From the NCBI GenBank assembly GCA_022036555.1, contig CM039137.1, forward strand, positions 3,938,942 to 4,002,941: a DNA stretch of 64,000 nucleotides. The letters are read 5' to 3'. Positions 45,775-56,920 of this stretch are shown here, piece by piece; within the stretch, counting starts at the first letter, position 1, and each line of letters starts with the position of its first letter. The notes below the pieces were generated by a model. The model had not been told where the DNA came from, searched no databases, and saw only the letters and a program-made list of their open reading frames with translations. The position numbers and the translations under genes were made by a program. Source of the DNA: Microstegium vimineum. Lineage: Eukaryota; Streptophyta; Magnoliopsida; Poales; Poaceae.

Positions 45775-46265
45775 TTATAGATGGCCATTGGGTCGTGCCG
45801 TTCTTGCCCGTGTCGTGCCTCCTCGGGTCGTCGTATCTGTCGTGCCGTGCCTAGTCGTGCTTCGTGCCTAGCTGCCGGCCCACGGCACGGCTCACGGGCC
45901 GTTTTGCCGTGTCGTGCCGTCTGTCGTGCCGTGCCAACCCATAGCCCGTGAGGCGAGAAACACTAAAATTTTTTATAAGTGTTCATCATTTTCAGTTTTT
46001 CACAAGTATTCATCATTTTTAACATATCACAACTCAATTATTAGTTATCATAAATTATTTTAACAGCTCAATTTAACTAAATAAGCCGTTGAAATCATAA
46101 TAATCGGATCGCTCCCGTGCCGTCTCTTAGATCGGGTCGTGCCCGTGCCGTGCCACGTGCCTAGGTGGCGGCCCAGGCACGATCCGTCCACCGTGCCGTA
46201 CCGTGCTCGGGCCGGGCCAAAACGTCGTGTCATGGGCCGTGTCGTCGGACCTCGTGCCTCATGGA
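45775..46265. repeat. CGTGCC-rich repeat element with an AT-rich middle
   Basis: Two blocks packed with GTCGTGCCGTGCC and GGCACGG words (about 45790-45955 and 46100-46260) flank an AT-rich middle (45960-46090). Arms such as CGGCCCACGGCACGG pair with GCCGTGCC words elsewhere in the element. This looks like a non-autonomous DNA element of a kind widespread in grasses. It ends about 60 bp before the dehydrin ABRE. Confidence 0.5.
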
Positions 46266-46326
46266 CAAGTATTGGCATCGTACTTCTGCTCCCTCTCCTT
46301 TCGCCTGGTACGTTCAGAGCAAACCA

Positions 46327-46333
46327 ACGTGGC
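46327..46333 (+). promoter_or_regulatory. ABA-responsive element (ABRE) of the dehydrin gene
   Basis: ACGTGGC lies about 250 bp upstream of the dehydrin ATG. It is the core bound by ABF/AREB bZIP factors and typical of ABA- and drought-induced dehydrin promoters. A weak TATA-like ACATATACA follows near 46443. Confidence 0.55.
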
Positions 46334-46578
46334 ACGCCCATGACACGCGCCCTTCTCTCGTCATGCGCTGCGTCCCAATGCGGCAGCATGTGTGCGCGCG
46401 TGTCCTCCTGCGCATGTCGTCCCTATCGCCATTGTTGCCGTTACATATACACTGACACGAGCGCATCAATTTCGCCTCCATTCCCATCCACTACAGACAA
46501 CAGTCACCGGCAAGCGGACGCTCAGCAAGCCAAGCAGAGGGCATTGCCGGTCGATCAGCAAGAGGGGCAAACAAAACA

Positions 46579-47359
46579 ATGGCGGAGTACCAGGGGGAAT
46601 ACGGGCACCCGTACCCGCGCGTCGACCAGTACGGGAACCCCGTGCCGCCGGTGGATCAGTACGGCAACCCCGTGCCGAGGGAGCCGGCGGCGTCTGGTTT
46701 GGGCAGCACCGCTCCCCCCTACAGCGCTGGCGACAGTGTCGCCGAGCACGTGGCGGCGCCTGTCGAGTACGGCGCCAGCGCGGGGTATCCGCACGACGGC
46801 CTGGGCAGCGGCGGCATCACCACCGCTCCGGGTGGTGTGGCGTACCCCAGCGGCGGCGGCGTCGCACCAGGAGAGAGACGGCGCTCGCGTATGAGGGCAT
46901 GGTCGGTGCCGGCTTGGGCGGCGCCCAGCTCCAGCCGACCAGGGAGGAGCACACGTTTGGCCCGGGCTCACAGATCCAGCAGACGACCAAGGAAGAGCAC
47001 ACGACACTCGGCGAGAAGCTGAGGCGCTCCGGCAGCTCCAGCTCGGTAAGACGACACGTTTGTTAGCTATTGATGAGTTGAGCATGTTGTTCTGTGCAGC
47101 AGATTGTTGGTGGCGTTTCTGACTGGTGTCATGTGTCATCTGACGACGACAGTCCTCCGAGGATGACGGGCAAGGTGGGCGGCGGAAGAAGAAGAAGAGC
47201 ATCAAGGAGAAGATAAAGGAGAAGCTCCCAGGCAGCCACAAGCACGAGGAGCAGAAGGCTGGGCACGTGGTCCCGGCGAAGACGACGACGACGGGGACGC
47301 ACGAGAAGAAGGGTTTAATGGAGAAGATCAAGGAGAAGCTGCCAGGACACCACCACTGA
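46579..47359 (+). CDS. Y2SK2-type dehydrin (LEA group 2), frameshifted in exon 1
   Basis: Two exons, 46579-47045 and 47153-47359. The N-terminus has two Y segments (VDQYGNPVP twice within residues 12-35), exon 1 ends in the serine tract (RRSGSSSS), which continues after the intron as SSEDD, and two K segments close the protein (KEKIKEKLPG, MEKIKEKLPG before HHH). This is the Y2SK2 plan. Dehydrins are disordered proteins that protect membranes and enzymes in dry or cold cells, usually under ABA control. At 46871-46878 GAGAGAGA holds two bases too many: the starting frame ends at 47020-47022, while the conserved REEHTFGPG, S and K segments lie in another frame. If real, the product is a ~147-aa protein without K segments. 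It could instead be a base-calling error. Confidence 0.85.
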
Positions 47360-47886
47360 GCGTCTGAGCGTCCACCACCTCAGTTGAGGAGGACTTCCGT
47401 ACCCGTACCTGGTCATGCTCATGCGCGCATTCGTGTGTTCCGTATGTAGCATATGATTTGGGTTCAAGTATATATGTGTGTCTACGTACCGTACCTTCTT
47501 CGTTTAGGTTTGGCTCAGGGTTGTGTAATTCTGTTGGACCCGTGTGTTTGTGTATATAGTCATCGATATGTTGGCACTTGCGACTGTCGATCAGTGTTAA
47601 TTTCGTATGTACTATTATGAATTTTGCTTGCACTGCACCAAAGACGTTCGTCTCTGAGAGGATCTCTAAGAGACTAGTTAAATCTCTATAATACTTATAG
47701 AGACTAGTTAAATGATTTTGTAAAGCTAAATTTAGCTATTGTGAGAGAAAAAAAAGCATCCAACAGACTCTCTACCTGACTTTCCAAAATGGCTAGCTCT
47801 GCATCCCTTCCCCTCCGCTCGCTATTGTTGGACAGCAGGCATCGCTCGGCAGCCGTTCGGTTGGCGCGCTAGAGGTTTCCTTTCCG

Positions 47887-48161
47887 CGCGTTGTGCCTGC
47901 AATTTCCCGCGAACAGAACTCCGTCGCGCCTGACCTATTCCCCTTCTTCCATTGACTTCCGTTCTCTCCGCGCGTTGTGCCTGCAATTTCCCGCGAACAG
48001 AACTCCGTCGCGCCTGACCTATTCCCCTTCTTCCATTGACTTCCGTTGGCAGAATACAGGCTGCCTCTCACCACGCCTGGCTCCAATCCCACCTCCCCCA
48101 CCTCCGACTGGCTGCCTCTCACCACGCCTGGCTCCAATCCCACCTCCCCCACCTCCGACTG
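47887..48161. repeat. Two short tandem duplications (84 bp and 51 bp units)
   Basis: A unit starting CGCGTTGTGCCTGC occurs at 47887 and 47971 (period 84). A unit starting GCTGCCTCTCACCACG occurs at 48060 and 48111 (period 51). Both lie in the leader of the Harbinger ORF1 and account for several spurious frames. Confidence 0.85.
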
Positions 48162-48339
48162 TCATCTATTGCCCGTCCCCATCCCTCTCAGGTGCCCTCA
48201 TGTCCCGGCCGCCGTGTTCTTCTATTCCGGCGGCTGCACGCTGGGGTAGTCTTCTCTGATTCCCCAGTTCGCCGGTAGTTCTGTGGGTCAAGGAAGCCAG
48301 GATTCCGATGGTTGTGAGGAGCTCGTGGATTTGGATTGG

Positions 48340-49705
48340 ATGGAAAATGGAGGGGTTGGGCTGATGCGCCGCCGGGTGGTGCCTCCCTCCGGCTTCGGTG
48401 CCCAGATGCAGCAGTTCTCTTTCCCAACCGGTGGACAGCCACCACAGCTCCCCTTCTCAGGTGCAGACCAGTTCGACAATGAGGAGAATTTTTCTGGTGA
48501 GGCCTTGTTCATTTCATTTGGTTTCTCAGTTTGTTCATAGCAGTGTGTTCCTCTGTGCAAAATTGATTTAGTTAATAAAAAGAAAATCTAGAAATGAATT
48601 GTCATGATTAATGTCCATATCTTGTTCCTGCATTGTATCAATGAATTTTGGTATATTCTGTACTGAAGTGTTGAATTAGGAATGTCCTCTTATTTGGGAA
48701 TAATTGCACTCAGAAGTGATCCTGCAGAGTTTGTGTAGTAATTTCAGAAGGTGATGTTTGACTTTGTCATCATCAGTGATAGCAATCTGTTGGAGACTGA
48801 ACTGATACATTTTTTCTAGTTTTAGGGTGACATTTAGATTGGAAATTAATATGATTGTTTATTTTGCAGCATCGATGCAAGGCAATGGGCAAGGTTAGTT
48901 TTTTCAATATTATTCTTGTTCAAGTGCAGCTGTTACACTTCCAGAGTCTGTACCTATGGTAGTTCTTTCACGACAGTTCGTCATGCTATTGAATTTATTT
49001 CCTGCACTTGTAGAACATGCTGAGGTTAGGTATCAATCAAGTCTGATTGTCATAGCAAGGATGAACTCTTTCTTGTAAAGTAGTTAATATTATTTTTTAG
49101 CACTTATGTTTTTTTCTCAATTTAATATTTATCAGTTGTTGGTCGTACATCTTCTGTACGAGATGTTTTAGATTAATTGAGACTAGGGATATGTATCAGT
49201 CCATCAGTGTGTTAGTTGTTGTGAAATCATGAAGTCTTCTAGTGTGCTACTTGTTGTGAGGTTCTACTTCTAGCCTGATTGTCACTGTATTTTATGGAGT
49301 CTTACTTGTAGTGTCTTACTTACAGTCAATTAGTTATATTAACAAAACAATCAGTAATAATAGATAAATTAAATATTCTTTGTTATTTGTTATCACAAGT
49401 GTCGTGGATTCAGGGGGATATTACACTGACCTGATTACAAATGGCTTTGTTGATGGCCAGTCTGAAAATACACCTCCTGCTCAGGAAGCAGTAGCACAAG
49501 AGGAGATTCAAACAGCAGGGAAAGGAATTCCTAAAAGATCAAAAAAATTCACAATTAAAGAGGATGAACAACTTGTCAAATCATGGTTAAATGTGAGTTT
49601 GGATCCAGTGGGTGGACCAATCACGTGTAACATATTGGAAACGGATACATGCACATTTTCATGCCCACAAGGATTTCTCGATTGAACTATCTCGATCTTG
49701 GCTGT
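48340..49705 (+). pseudogene. Harbinger ORF1 (Myb/SANT-like) remnant
   Basis: Visible exons: 48340-48496 (MENGGVGLMRRRVVPP ... FDNEENFS), a tiny one near 48870-48894 and 49401-49610 (YYTDLITNGFVDGQSEN ... RSKKFTIKEDEQLVKSWLNV). The last part is the start of the Myb/SANT-like domain of plant Harbinger accessory proteins. A frame change near 49615 shifts the following YWKRIHAHFHAHKDF, and the rest of the domain is missing. In the family this protein helps the transposase reach the nucleus and bind the ends. Not functional here. Confidence 0.65.
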
Positions 49706-49789
49706 ATTGTGGAAATGTTTGAAATCCTTCGAGATTTCACGGATTACCGGGACTATATGGGCTCAAGTACTTTTAAGTGACAGTTAATT

Positions 49790-50505
49790 CGGCTACTTTA
49801 GTACTTGATCTCTTATAATTCGGACGGTTCTGTTATAAAGCATTCCCGAAAAACCTCTACTCTCACCAATTGCAAGTAATCTAGTAGTGTCTTGCTCATT
49901 AGGTAATCTCATGTACTCAGGTCCAAATACCTGAACAACAGTTGTGACAAACCTTCTCAAACTTTCTAGAGTAGTACTCTCCCCAATACGTACATAGTCA
50001 TCTGTAGTGTCAGCTGCTACACCATAAGCTATTATTCGAAATGCGGCTACGATCTTCTACAAACAAGATAGTCCTAAGGTTCCAGCTGCATTTCTCTTTT
50101 GCACAAAGTAGGCATCATGCTCCTCAATTGCATTCATTATGCGAACAAACACATGGCGCCTCATTCAAAATCTATGGCACAAGACAAATCAATTAGCCAC
50201 ATCTACAATACATGTACAAAGTAAAATTAATACTACGATGAAAAAAATATAAACCTGCGTCTAAAAAGGTTCGGCCCATACGTAGGATCTTCCGAGAAAT
50301 AGTTTTGAAAAAGTCTGAAGTGCCCGGATTGCCTATCTGGATTCAAAACGCGATGACCCTCTACAGAACCTCGGCGATATGATTGATTGTCAAAATCTTC
50401 TGCAACTATGTGCGCGACAGTAATATCTAAATCACCATCATCGTCCGAGGACTCAAGTATTTCATTCCATACACATGTGTCATAAAATTCATCTTCAGAA
50501 TCCAT
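49790..50505 (-). pseudogene. Truncated HARBI1/ALP1-like transposase
   Basis: Exon 1 (50505-50255) reads MDSEDEFYDTCVW ... RRGSVEGHRVL and HFRLFQNYFSEDPTYGPNLFRRR, the conserved N-terminus of plant PIF transposases. Exon 2 starts near 50171 and continues with RRHVFVRIMNAIEEHDAYF, YGVAADTTDDYVRIGES and LRRFVTTVVQVFGPEYMRLP. In-frame stops occur early in exon 2 and at an internal TAG. The protein stops after GESRGFSGML, before the first catalytic Asp region, so the DDE domain is deleted. Confidence 0.75.
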
Positions 50506-51075
50506 GTCGTTGACACACCTTGAGCTGTACTAAACAAGAACAAAATTCTCTGATCTACCAGACTAAATCAATGTCAGCCAAATAATATATACAGATGGCA
50601 AAACATACCTCCTACCTGGCTGCAATCAGATACTACGAGCAGGTTGTCGTGTGATGCCCTCAAGCCGCATGTGGCCAACAGCAATGCTGCCACGAGCAGA
50701 CTGCCATGTGTGTGTTGTCCCTTGCCAGGCGATGGTCCTTGCCCTGTGATGTCACTGGCTGGATGTGGGATCGCTGCTCATGTGTGGTGGCTTGAGCGGA
50801 TCGCGGCTTCAAATGATGAAGTGGCTTGCAGAGTTCCTTGCGGCGGCGGCGTATGAACGAGACCAAGAGAGAAGAGACGTCGTAGCTGCGATCCAAAAAA
50901 AAGACAGGAGATCGGGGGTGGTTGGATGACGTGGCAGGCTTTTGAATATAGAGAGTCTAATTTAGAAAACCTGCTGGAGCGGTCTAGCGTTTTATATTAT
51001 ATAAGATTCATTTTACACAAGAACTAAATCTCTAAATTTAGATAGTTAATTTAAAGAGTCTCTTGGAGATGCTTT

Positions 51076-52513
51076 AGAGGCAGGAAACTTGAGAGGCGTG
51101 CATCTTCGCGAGGCAATGGGCCGACAGACGGGCGAACTCCGCGACGAACTGGAAGGAAACGACACGGGTCCTAACCACAATCCCCCGCCGTGTCCGTGGC
51201 GCCACGAGAGCTGAGCGGGCCGAGAACGGTGCCGGGTGGAGAAACGGCGGCCTTCGGTTAACCTCACGGGCCACGCGCGCGACAGCGGCGCGAAGATTCG
51301 CCTTGTTGGGTTGATCCGTGAGGGCCCGCGCGTGTACAATATCCCCATCGCTAGCAGTAGCAGCGAGAGCGAGTGTAGCTGTTGCTGCTGCTGCTGTACC
51401 GCCCAGGCCCAACCCAACAGTCCAAGAGAATCGCCTCTCCTTCCTGACATGTGCAAGCAAGCAGCAGCCCCAGGTTACAGTGAGACGCCGCTTCATCAGG
51501 ACCAGGACCATGGCATTTGCTGCACCCCATGTCACGCCAACGCATTTGCATTTGCATCCATGTCGTGCCAACGCGCGCCGCCGTATGTACGGCGGCACAG
51601 CAGCTAGCGTGGTGGCCGCCGGCTGGGCTCTGCCGCCGCCCAGCCGGGGCTTCAATGCGCCACAGGGCCTGCCCTTTCTCCGTTCCGTGTTCCGTGCATT
51701 CGAGACCACTTTGTCCGCGACAAAGAGCAGAGACAGCAGAGCAGGCTGAGCCCCCCTCCGGCCGGCCCCGGCGTGACGTCGGTCTTCGCCCTCTCTTCGC
51801 CATCGCGCGCCACTGTTTAGGAGTACCGAAGGCCGATCGAGGCCGAACTGTGCCTCCCCCAAAATCATTGACGCTTCGTGCTGTCTCGATCTCTCGTCGG
51901 AATGCCCCCCCCCCCCCCCCCCCCCACCGGCTGGCCCCTCGATTGATTGTTAAAGACGGGGACTGCCAGTGCAAGACAGATCAGCTGGCTTGGATGCTTG
52001 CATTGCATGGCTTTGCTCTCATCTCGTAGTAGTAATTGTCTATTACTACGAGTACAGTATGCTGGTCAGTGACATGCGTGCAAGTGTAAACAGAGGAGAG
52101 GTGGGAAGCCTTTGCTCTTGTCATGCCTGTAACTGTAATATTCCTGCACGCTTCTAGCTCTATCCGCATGCGTCCGGCGTGGGGTTGATGGCTGTACGCT
52201 CTGACGCGGGACTTAAGCCGTACGTACAGTATTGTTGAAGATCCTATTCGCCGGCCCCTCTGTTCTGACGGCCTTTATGCACACGATGTTCCTAGCCATC
52301 CTCCTACGTTCAGTGCTTCTGTCGCTACCTGCCGTTATGTTCTGACGTCAACCAAGCAACGCCACCATACCATAACTCCGTCCCTCCGACCATCTTGACG
52401 GACTCACATCGTGTCGTCTGCAATGTCATGGCCCATCGATTCCTATACCAAGGGCATGCACAACACCATCACGAGCTTCTATCTACTCCCTTAGTCTCTA
52501 AATAAACAAATAT
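51076..52513. other. GC-rich then mixed sequence, no gene identified
   Basis: Long frames exist on both strands between 51070 and 52030, but none shows a domain or consistent splicing, and they overlap each other. An uninterrupted run of 21 C lies at 51905-51925. 52030-52513 shows nothing recognisable. Confidence 0.4.
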
Positions 52514-54738
52514 TGTTAGAGATTTAGTCCCTCCCACTCGTCTCAACCCTCTTAGTTTGAGGGTAGGAGTAGGGCCCGAACATAGAAAAATGGTGAATTC
52601 CTCTCCCCCACTAGGTGATTGGAACTCTCATGCTCTGAAGCAAGATTGCCTATTTGGAGACTATTGTATAAGACGTCAACTCACCGCGAGAGAAATCAAT
52701 TGTGCGCACAAGCAATAGATGTTAATGCAAATGTAAGTGATAGCAATTGAAAACCAACGAGGGCAAGTGATTAACACAATGATTTATCCACATGGTTTGG
52801 TTGCTTGCCGGCAACCTACATCTACATTGTGGCGAGGCCCCAGGTGATGATTTGCACGCTAACTAGAATGGCAAGCAAGACCCACAACTTAGGTGCCACA
52901 CAAATCAAACAAACGATGTACTCCAAGTAGACAAGAGCATTCCACTAGAGTATCCCTTTTCAACTCTACGAGGTGGGACCAATACATCTCACAAATTGGT
53001 TGGAGGTGAAGAACAATCACCAACACTCCCCTCAACAACCACATCGGCTCCAAGTCATCTAGGTGGCGGAAATAATCGAGAGTAACAAAAAAATCACAAC
53101 CCAGTCGAAAAACTCATGCCACTAGATCCAAACCAACATAGCACACGCACTAGATCTCTTTCAATCTCACTTTGGATCAACCACAAGTCAAGAGATGAGT
53201 GGCAGGTCTTCTTGGAAGCTAAGAAGTGTGTTGGACTACTTGGAATGCCAAGACAGAGCTCAAAGAGAAGGCCAACACTTAGCAACCCCCCCCCAGTATT
53301 TGTTGGGCTGTTATTGACGGTCGATAACATTCAATATAAACCATCAACATACCTTGCATACATGATTAAAATAGAACACATATATAGAATTAGGGTTTAA
53401 ACTAGCAAATTCCATGGGTTTTGTTGAATCTGTGTTTTTACAAGGATTAATCAGCAAAAGCATCAAAGAGGACCAATGTTTGGCTGAGCAGGAACCTGTC
53501 GATAAGAAGATCATACTCTGTTTGTGTCCTTCCTATTTTATTTTTCTAGTTGAAAAATACAAAACATATCTTATCAGAGTTAGAACTAGAAGACTCTAGT
53601 GATCTTCTCTATACCCTTATCTTCTCAGGCCTTAGTTGCTACTTAGATGTTAAGTTAGACTTAGTTTTTCACGTACACATGTTTCCTTGGATTTGATATA
53701 AACTAGGTACTCCCGGTAAAGTGCTATATCGATATCTATCCGTGCGCTTGTGAATTATTGTGCGTGCGTTGGTAAATACCATCAATTATCCTAGTGGGTT
53801 GTCTGCGTAGGCACCAAACAGTCTAGTGATCACCGAACTAAGCGTTATGTGTGACTGTTCTATCTAGTGCTTTGTTTGGTTTTCCACTAACAGAACCATT
53901 GGACTAATACTGTGGTATCACAAGCCTAGACCAGAAGACTAGTCATTGTACTCCATGACAACTCTCTTGTATCACATGGTCTAGTGAGCACCTCTAGCTT
54001 CACCACTGGACTAATCTGGTGCAATCCAAAGAGGTCCAAAACGTAGTTTGGACCATTGATTAGTCTGATTCCTAGCACCACCAGTCTGGTGACCCACTTC
54101 AAAAATTGCCATGCGAGGAATAGTGCTACCACTTCCTCCATTGGTGTTAGTGGGTGATCACTAGACTAATCTTGTGATTAACTCTAGCAATAGTGAACAC
54201 CCCCATAGCACTTTGTTTGGTGTTCTCTATAGGCTAGCCCCAGACTAGTGCGTGCCTACATAGACAAAAAAATGACTCCTTTTCAACCTCATTTTCAAAT
54301 GTGCTAACCCCTACAAGTGTCCACCAATGTGCAAGTGAGTTATCATTTTCAATGGGTTTTCACTTGCATCTCACCATGTCACTAGGTCTAATGTATATGC
54401 AATGCCATTTCAACCAAGAGCCACTTAGATAACTGACTAGATATTAGAGTTCCTGTCTTAATAGTAATGAGTATTTATCCTAAACTCGACCACACACTTT
54501 ATTGTGTCTTGGCTAGCAAAACAAAATCCCTACCTTAAACCTTTGCCTTCACTCCATAGTGTTTTATTTTTCTATATCTTCTTTTTCAAGTGTGAGTTTG
54601 CTCCATTTGGATTGAACACCCTCCATCCAAGCCTTGCTCACCACTTTGGTGTGGACCTAACCTAGCTTAATCACACCATTAGCAAATGTTTAGTCGCACT
54701 ATTTATCTCAATTACCAAAACCAAACATAAGGCTTTCA
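52514..54738 (+). repeat. Old, decayed Sirevirus-like solo LTR
   Basis: Could run from TGTTAG to CTTTCA. Many short palindromes of the form CCACTGGACTAATCTGGTG, CACCAGTCTGGTG and AGACTAGTCA (53820-54190) look like C-to-T-decayed versions of the CACCGGAC...GTCCGGTG boxes in Sirevirus LTRs. The right end, CAATTACCAAAACCAAACATAAGGC, resembles the 3' end of maize Opie/Ji-type LTRs. No internal ORFs or second LTR seen, and the flanking five bases do not match, so limits are tentative. Confidence 0.45.
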
Positions 54739-55114
54739 TCCGTCATCTCTTCCCATGGTGCAGGTGCCTTCGCCGCTCCTACACCCTTCCTCCATCGCGG
54801 GTTTTTAGTTCCCTCCATCTTCTTTCGGTATGGTGGGATACGATCGACGATGCTAGTTAGTTGTACCCTGGTGTCCTAGATATGGGCGTCTGTCAATTTA
54901 GTTTTTTTTTCCTAAAAGTATATCTATCCTTCTATGTTTCAAGTTATCAAGAGAAGCTTGCTTTTTGTTCTTTGTTCTACTATATTCATTGTTAATACTC
55001 CTACCTGTTATATGTAAACATACTTCCTTTATGAGACAAGTATATATATCTACAATACTAAGAATATTAATCCAATGAGAAATTATTGCGAAAGTGGAGC
55101 ATACGTGTACACAT

Positions 55115-55200
55115 AAACAAGTATTAGCTCAATTGGTGGTCACCTCGTCAACGGGAAACCCTAGGTTGGGAGATCGATTCCCCACCTTCGTATGTTGTAA
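55115..55200 (+). repeat. tRNA-derived SINE-like fragment
   Basis: TATTAGCTCAATTGGTGGTC fits a polymerase III A box and GGAGATCGATTCCCC a B box, about 45 bases apart. The acceptor stem of a true tRNA does not form, so a SINE remnant is more likely than a tRNA gene. Confidence 0.35.
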
Positions 55201-55551
55201 AAAAAATCTTCTTGTTTGTGCCATGCCAAATTACAATGTAGGACCGACCTAGTATGAGGTAGACAATGGTGCCACTATATATGGGTGAAATGGGGTTCAA
55301 AGGTTTTCTTGAGCAAGGTGAGACGGTTCCACCTGCCTTAAACAGAGTGTCCATGGACCCTTTATCTCCCGCGGATCAAGTTTTTTTTATGCATACAATG
55401 AAAAAAAAACTTCACGACCCTTCCCCCTCTACGAAATATCAAGTTCATGGCTTGTACTATTTTCATTTAAATAAGACAGTACTAGACCAACGTCCTTACA
55501 TCCACCTATAGTCCATCTAGTCCTGTGAATTGTTGCCATGCATGAGAAATA

Positions 55552-55800
55552 CTGCCTCCGTTCCAAAAAAAAAAGAGTCGTTCTCGCTTCCCAAAAAGTC
55601 AACATAATTCAACTTTGAACAACTATATTTTACAAAATATTAATATTTATAGCATATATTTAGTATCATTAGGTAGATCTTTGAATATACTTTCATAATA
55701 AACTTATTTAGAGATATAAATGTTGTACACATTTTCTAAAACTCTAGTAAGCTTGATCCGCACGATTCTCATAGCGACTTTTTTTTTGGGACGGAGTGAG
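55552..55800. mobile_element. Stowaway-like MITE (TA target)
   Basis: Starts CTGCCTCCGTTCC and ends GGGACGGAGTGAG, with TA on each side (55550-55551, 55801-55802). The AT-rich interior (ACAAAATATTAATATTTATAGC) is shared in style with the MITE in subtilase intron 4. Confidence 0.8.
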
Positions 55801-55802
55801 TA

Positions 55803-56838
55803 TAGGTGTACGTCCCGATGGGTCAGCAAAGGGTGTTCACGTTCACGTCTTTCTTTAATTGCACTTGTCCTCTCTTTCTCTCCCTACACGGCTTAATTAT
55901 AATACAGATCATTCAGTGTCATGGCAGTGCTGAATGCATTATTAGGACCTTTTCCCAAAAGCAGCGTGTTGGAGGGGAAATTAGACTAGATACTAACCTT
56001 AGCATTAACAACACAACGAAACTGTTGTTCAGAAAATCATTATTACGCTGAAACAAAGTAATTGCAATTAACAAATTGTTTTCCAGAAATGTTCCTAGTG
56101 GCGGTGGATTTTTTTTTCCGATTATTCTCAGTTATCCTAGAAAAAATTGAAGGAAAAAACGACTTTGGAGATTACTTGTAGTAGTTTTCCCTATATTTTT
56201 TAAATTTGTACCAAATTTCGATTGGACTGGTTTTGTTCATTCGGCGCAGTGGCGTGCTGCATGCATGTCCAAGCGCCGTTTAGGAAAAGTGATATTTAGA
56301 GGGAAAATTAGATTACAAGCTAACAGCAGCATTAATTAACAATGCCACGAAATTGTTGTTCGTGGAAAAAAGGCACCTGTACTCGTAAATAAATAATTGA
56401 AATTGACTGGCATGTCCGATTCTAGCGGTGTAGCTTTCTTCGTCATTGCTTTCGTAAGACACAAAACAAGGAAAGCTGAAAACATGATGGCGACCTGCCT
56501 AAGCAATTAGTGAGAACCTTCTGTTTTCTTCTTCAGAACAGGAATACACAAGGCAAAACTAGTATAGTATTTTTAGTAGTAGCCATAATAGTCAGTGAGC
56601 TGAGTACAGAAAAAGTAAGAAACGTATTCTTACAAAAACCTTAATATACTACACTGTGTTTACATTTGTATATATATATGCCTTTATTTTAGACATACAG
56701 AAAACATAAAAACAAAGAAGCCCAAAACATTGTTAATTAAGGAGGAGTAAGGGCGGCTAGAGGAAATTAACAAAGCACGGTCTCTAAGCTCACAATTGTT
56801 CCGTGTGAAATGCCTTTAATAATACATACAGTACATAC
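55803..56838. other. Intergenic DNA downstream of the MYB gene
   Basis: No gene seen. Two loosely related stretches near 55920-56050 and 56230-56380 share TGTTGGAGGGGAAATTAGACTA / GAGGGAAAATTAGATTAC and AACGAAACTGTTGTTC / CACGAAATTGTTGTTC, so they are diverged copies of one repeat. Confidence 0.4.
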
Positions 56839-56843
56839 ATATA

Positions 56844-56880
<37 letters not shown>
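56839..56880. repeat. (AT)n microsatellite in the MYB 3' flank
   Basis: An almost pure AT run of about 42 bases starting 40 bp beyond the MYB stop codon, probably within the 3' UTR. Confidence 0.9.
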
Positions 56881-56881
<1 letters not shown>

Positions 56882-56920
56882 GGTAATTATATATGTTGCT
56901 GAAATTCACAAACTGAACCT

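Larger units (their letters stand above)
47655..51075. mobile_element. Decayed PIF/Harbinger transposon with both ORFs
   Basis: The left end GGATCTCTAAGAGACTAGTTAAAT is a good inverse of the right end, ATTTAAAGAGTCTCTTGGAGATGC. It carries the two genes typical of this superfamily, a Myb/SANT-like ORF on plus (48.3-49.7 kb) and a HARBI1-type transposase on minus (49.8-50.5 kb), facing each other. Both are broken. About 3.4 kb. The expected TTA/TAA duplication is not clean, so the borders may be off by a few bases. Confidence 0.7.

Noticed and set aside
51074..52029. Frames of 264, 207 and 170 codons on both strands
   Set aside because: Mutually overlapping, one reads through a poly-C tract as polyproline, and none has domains or plausible introns.
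55115..55200. True tRNA gene
   Set aside because: A and B boxes are present but the acceptor and anticodon stems do not pair; kept only as a SINE-like fragment.
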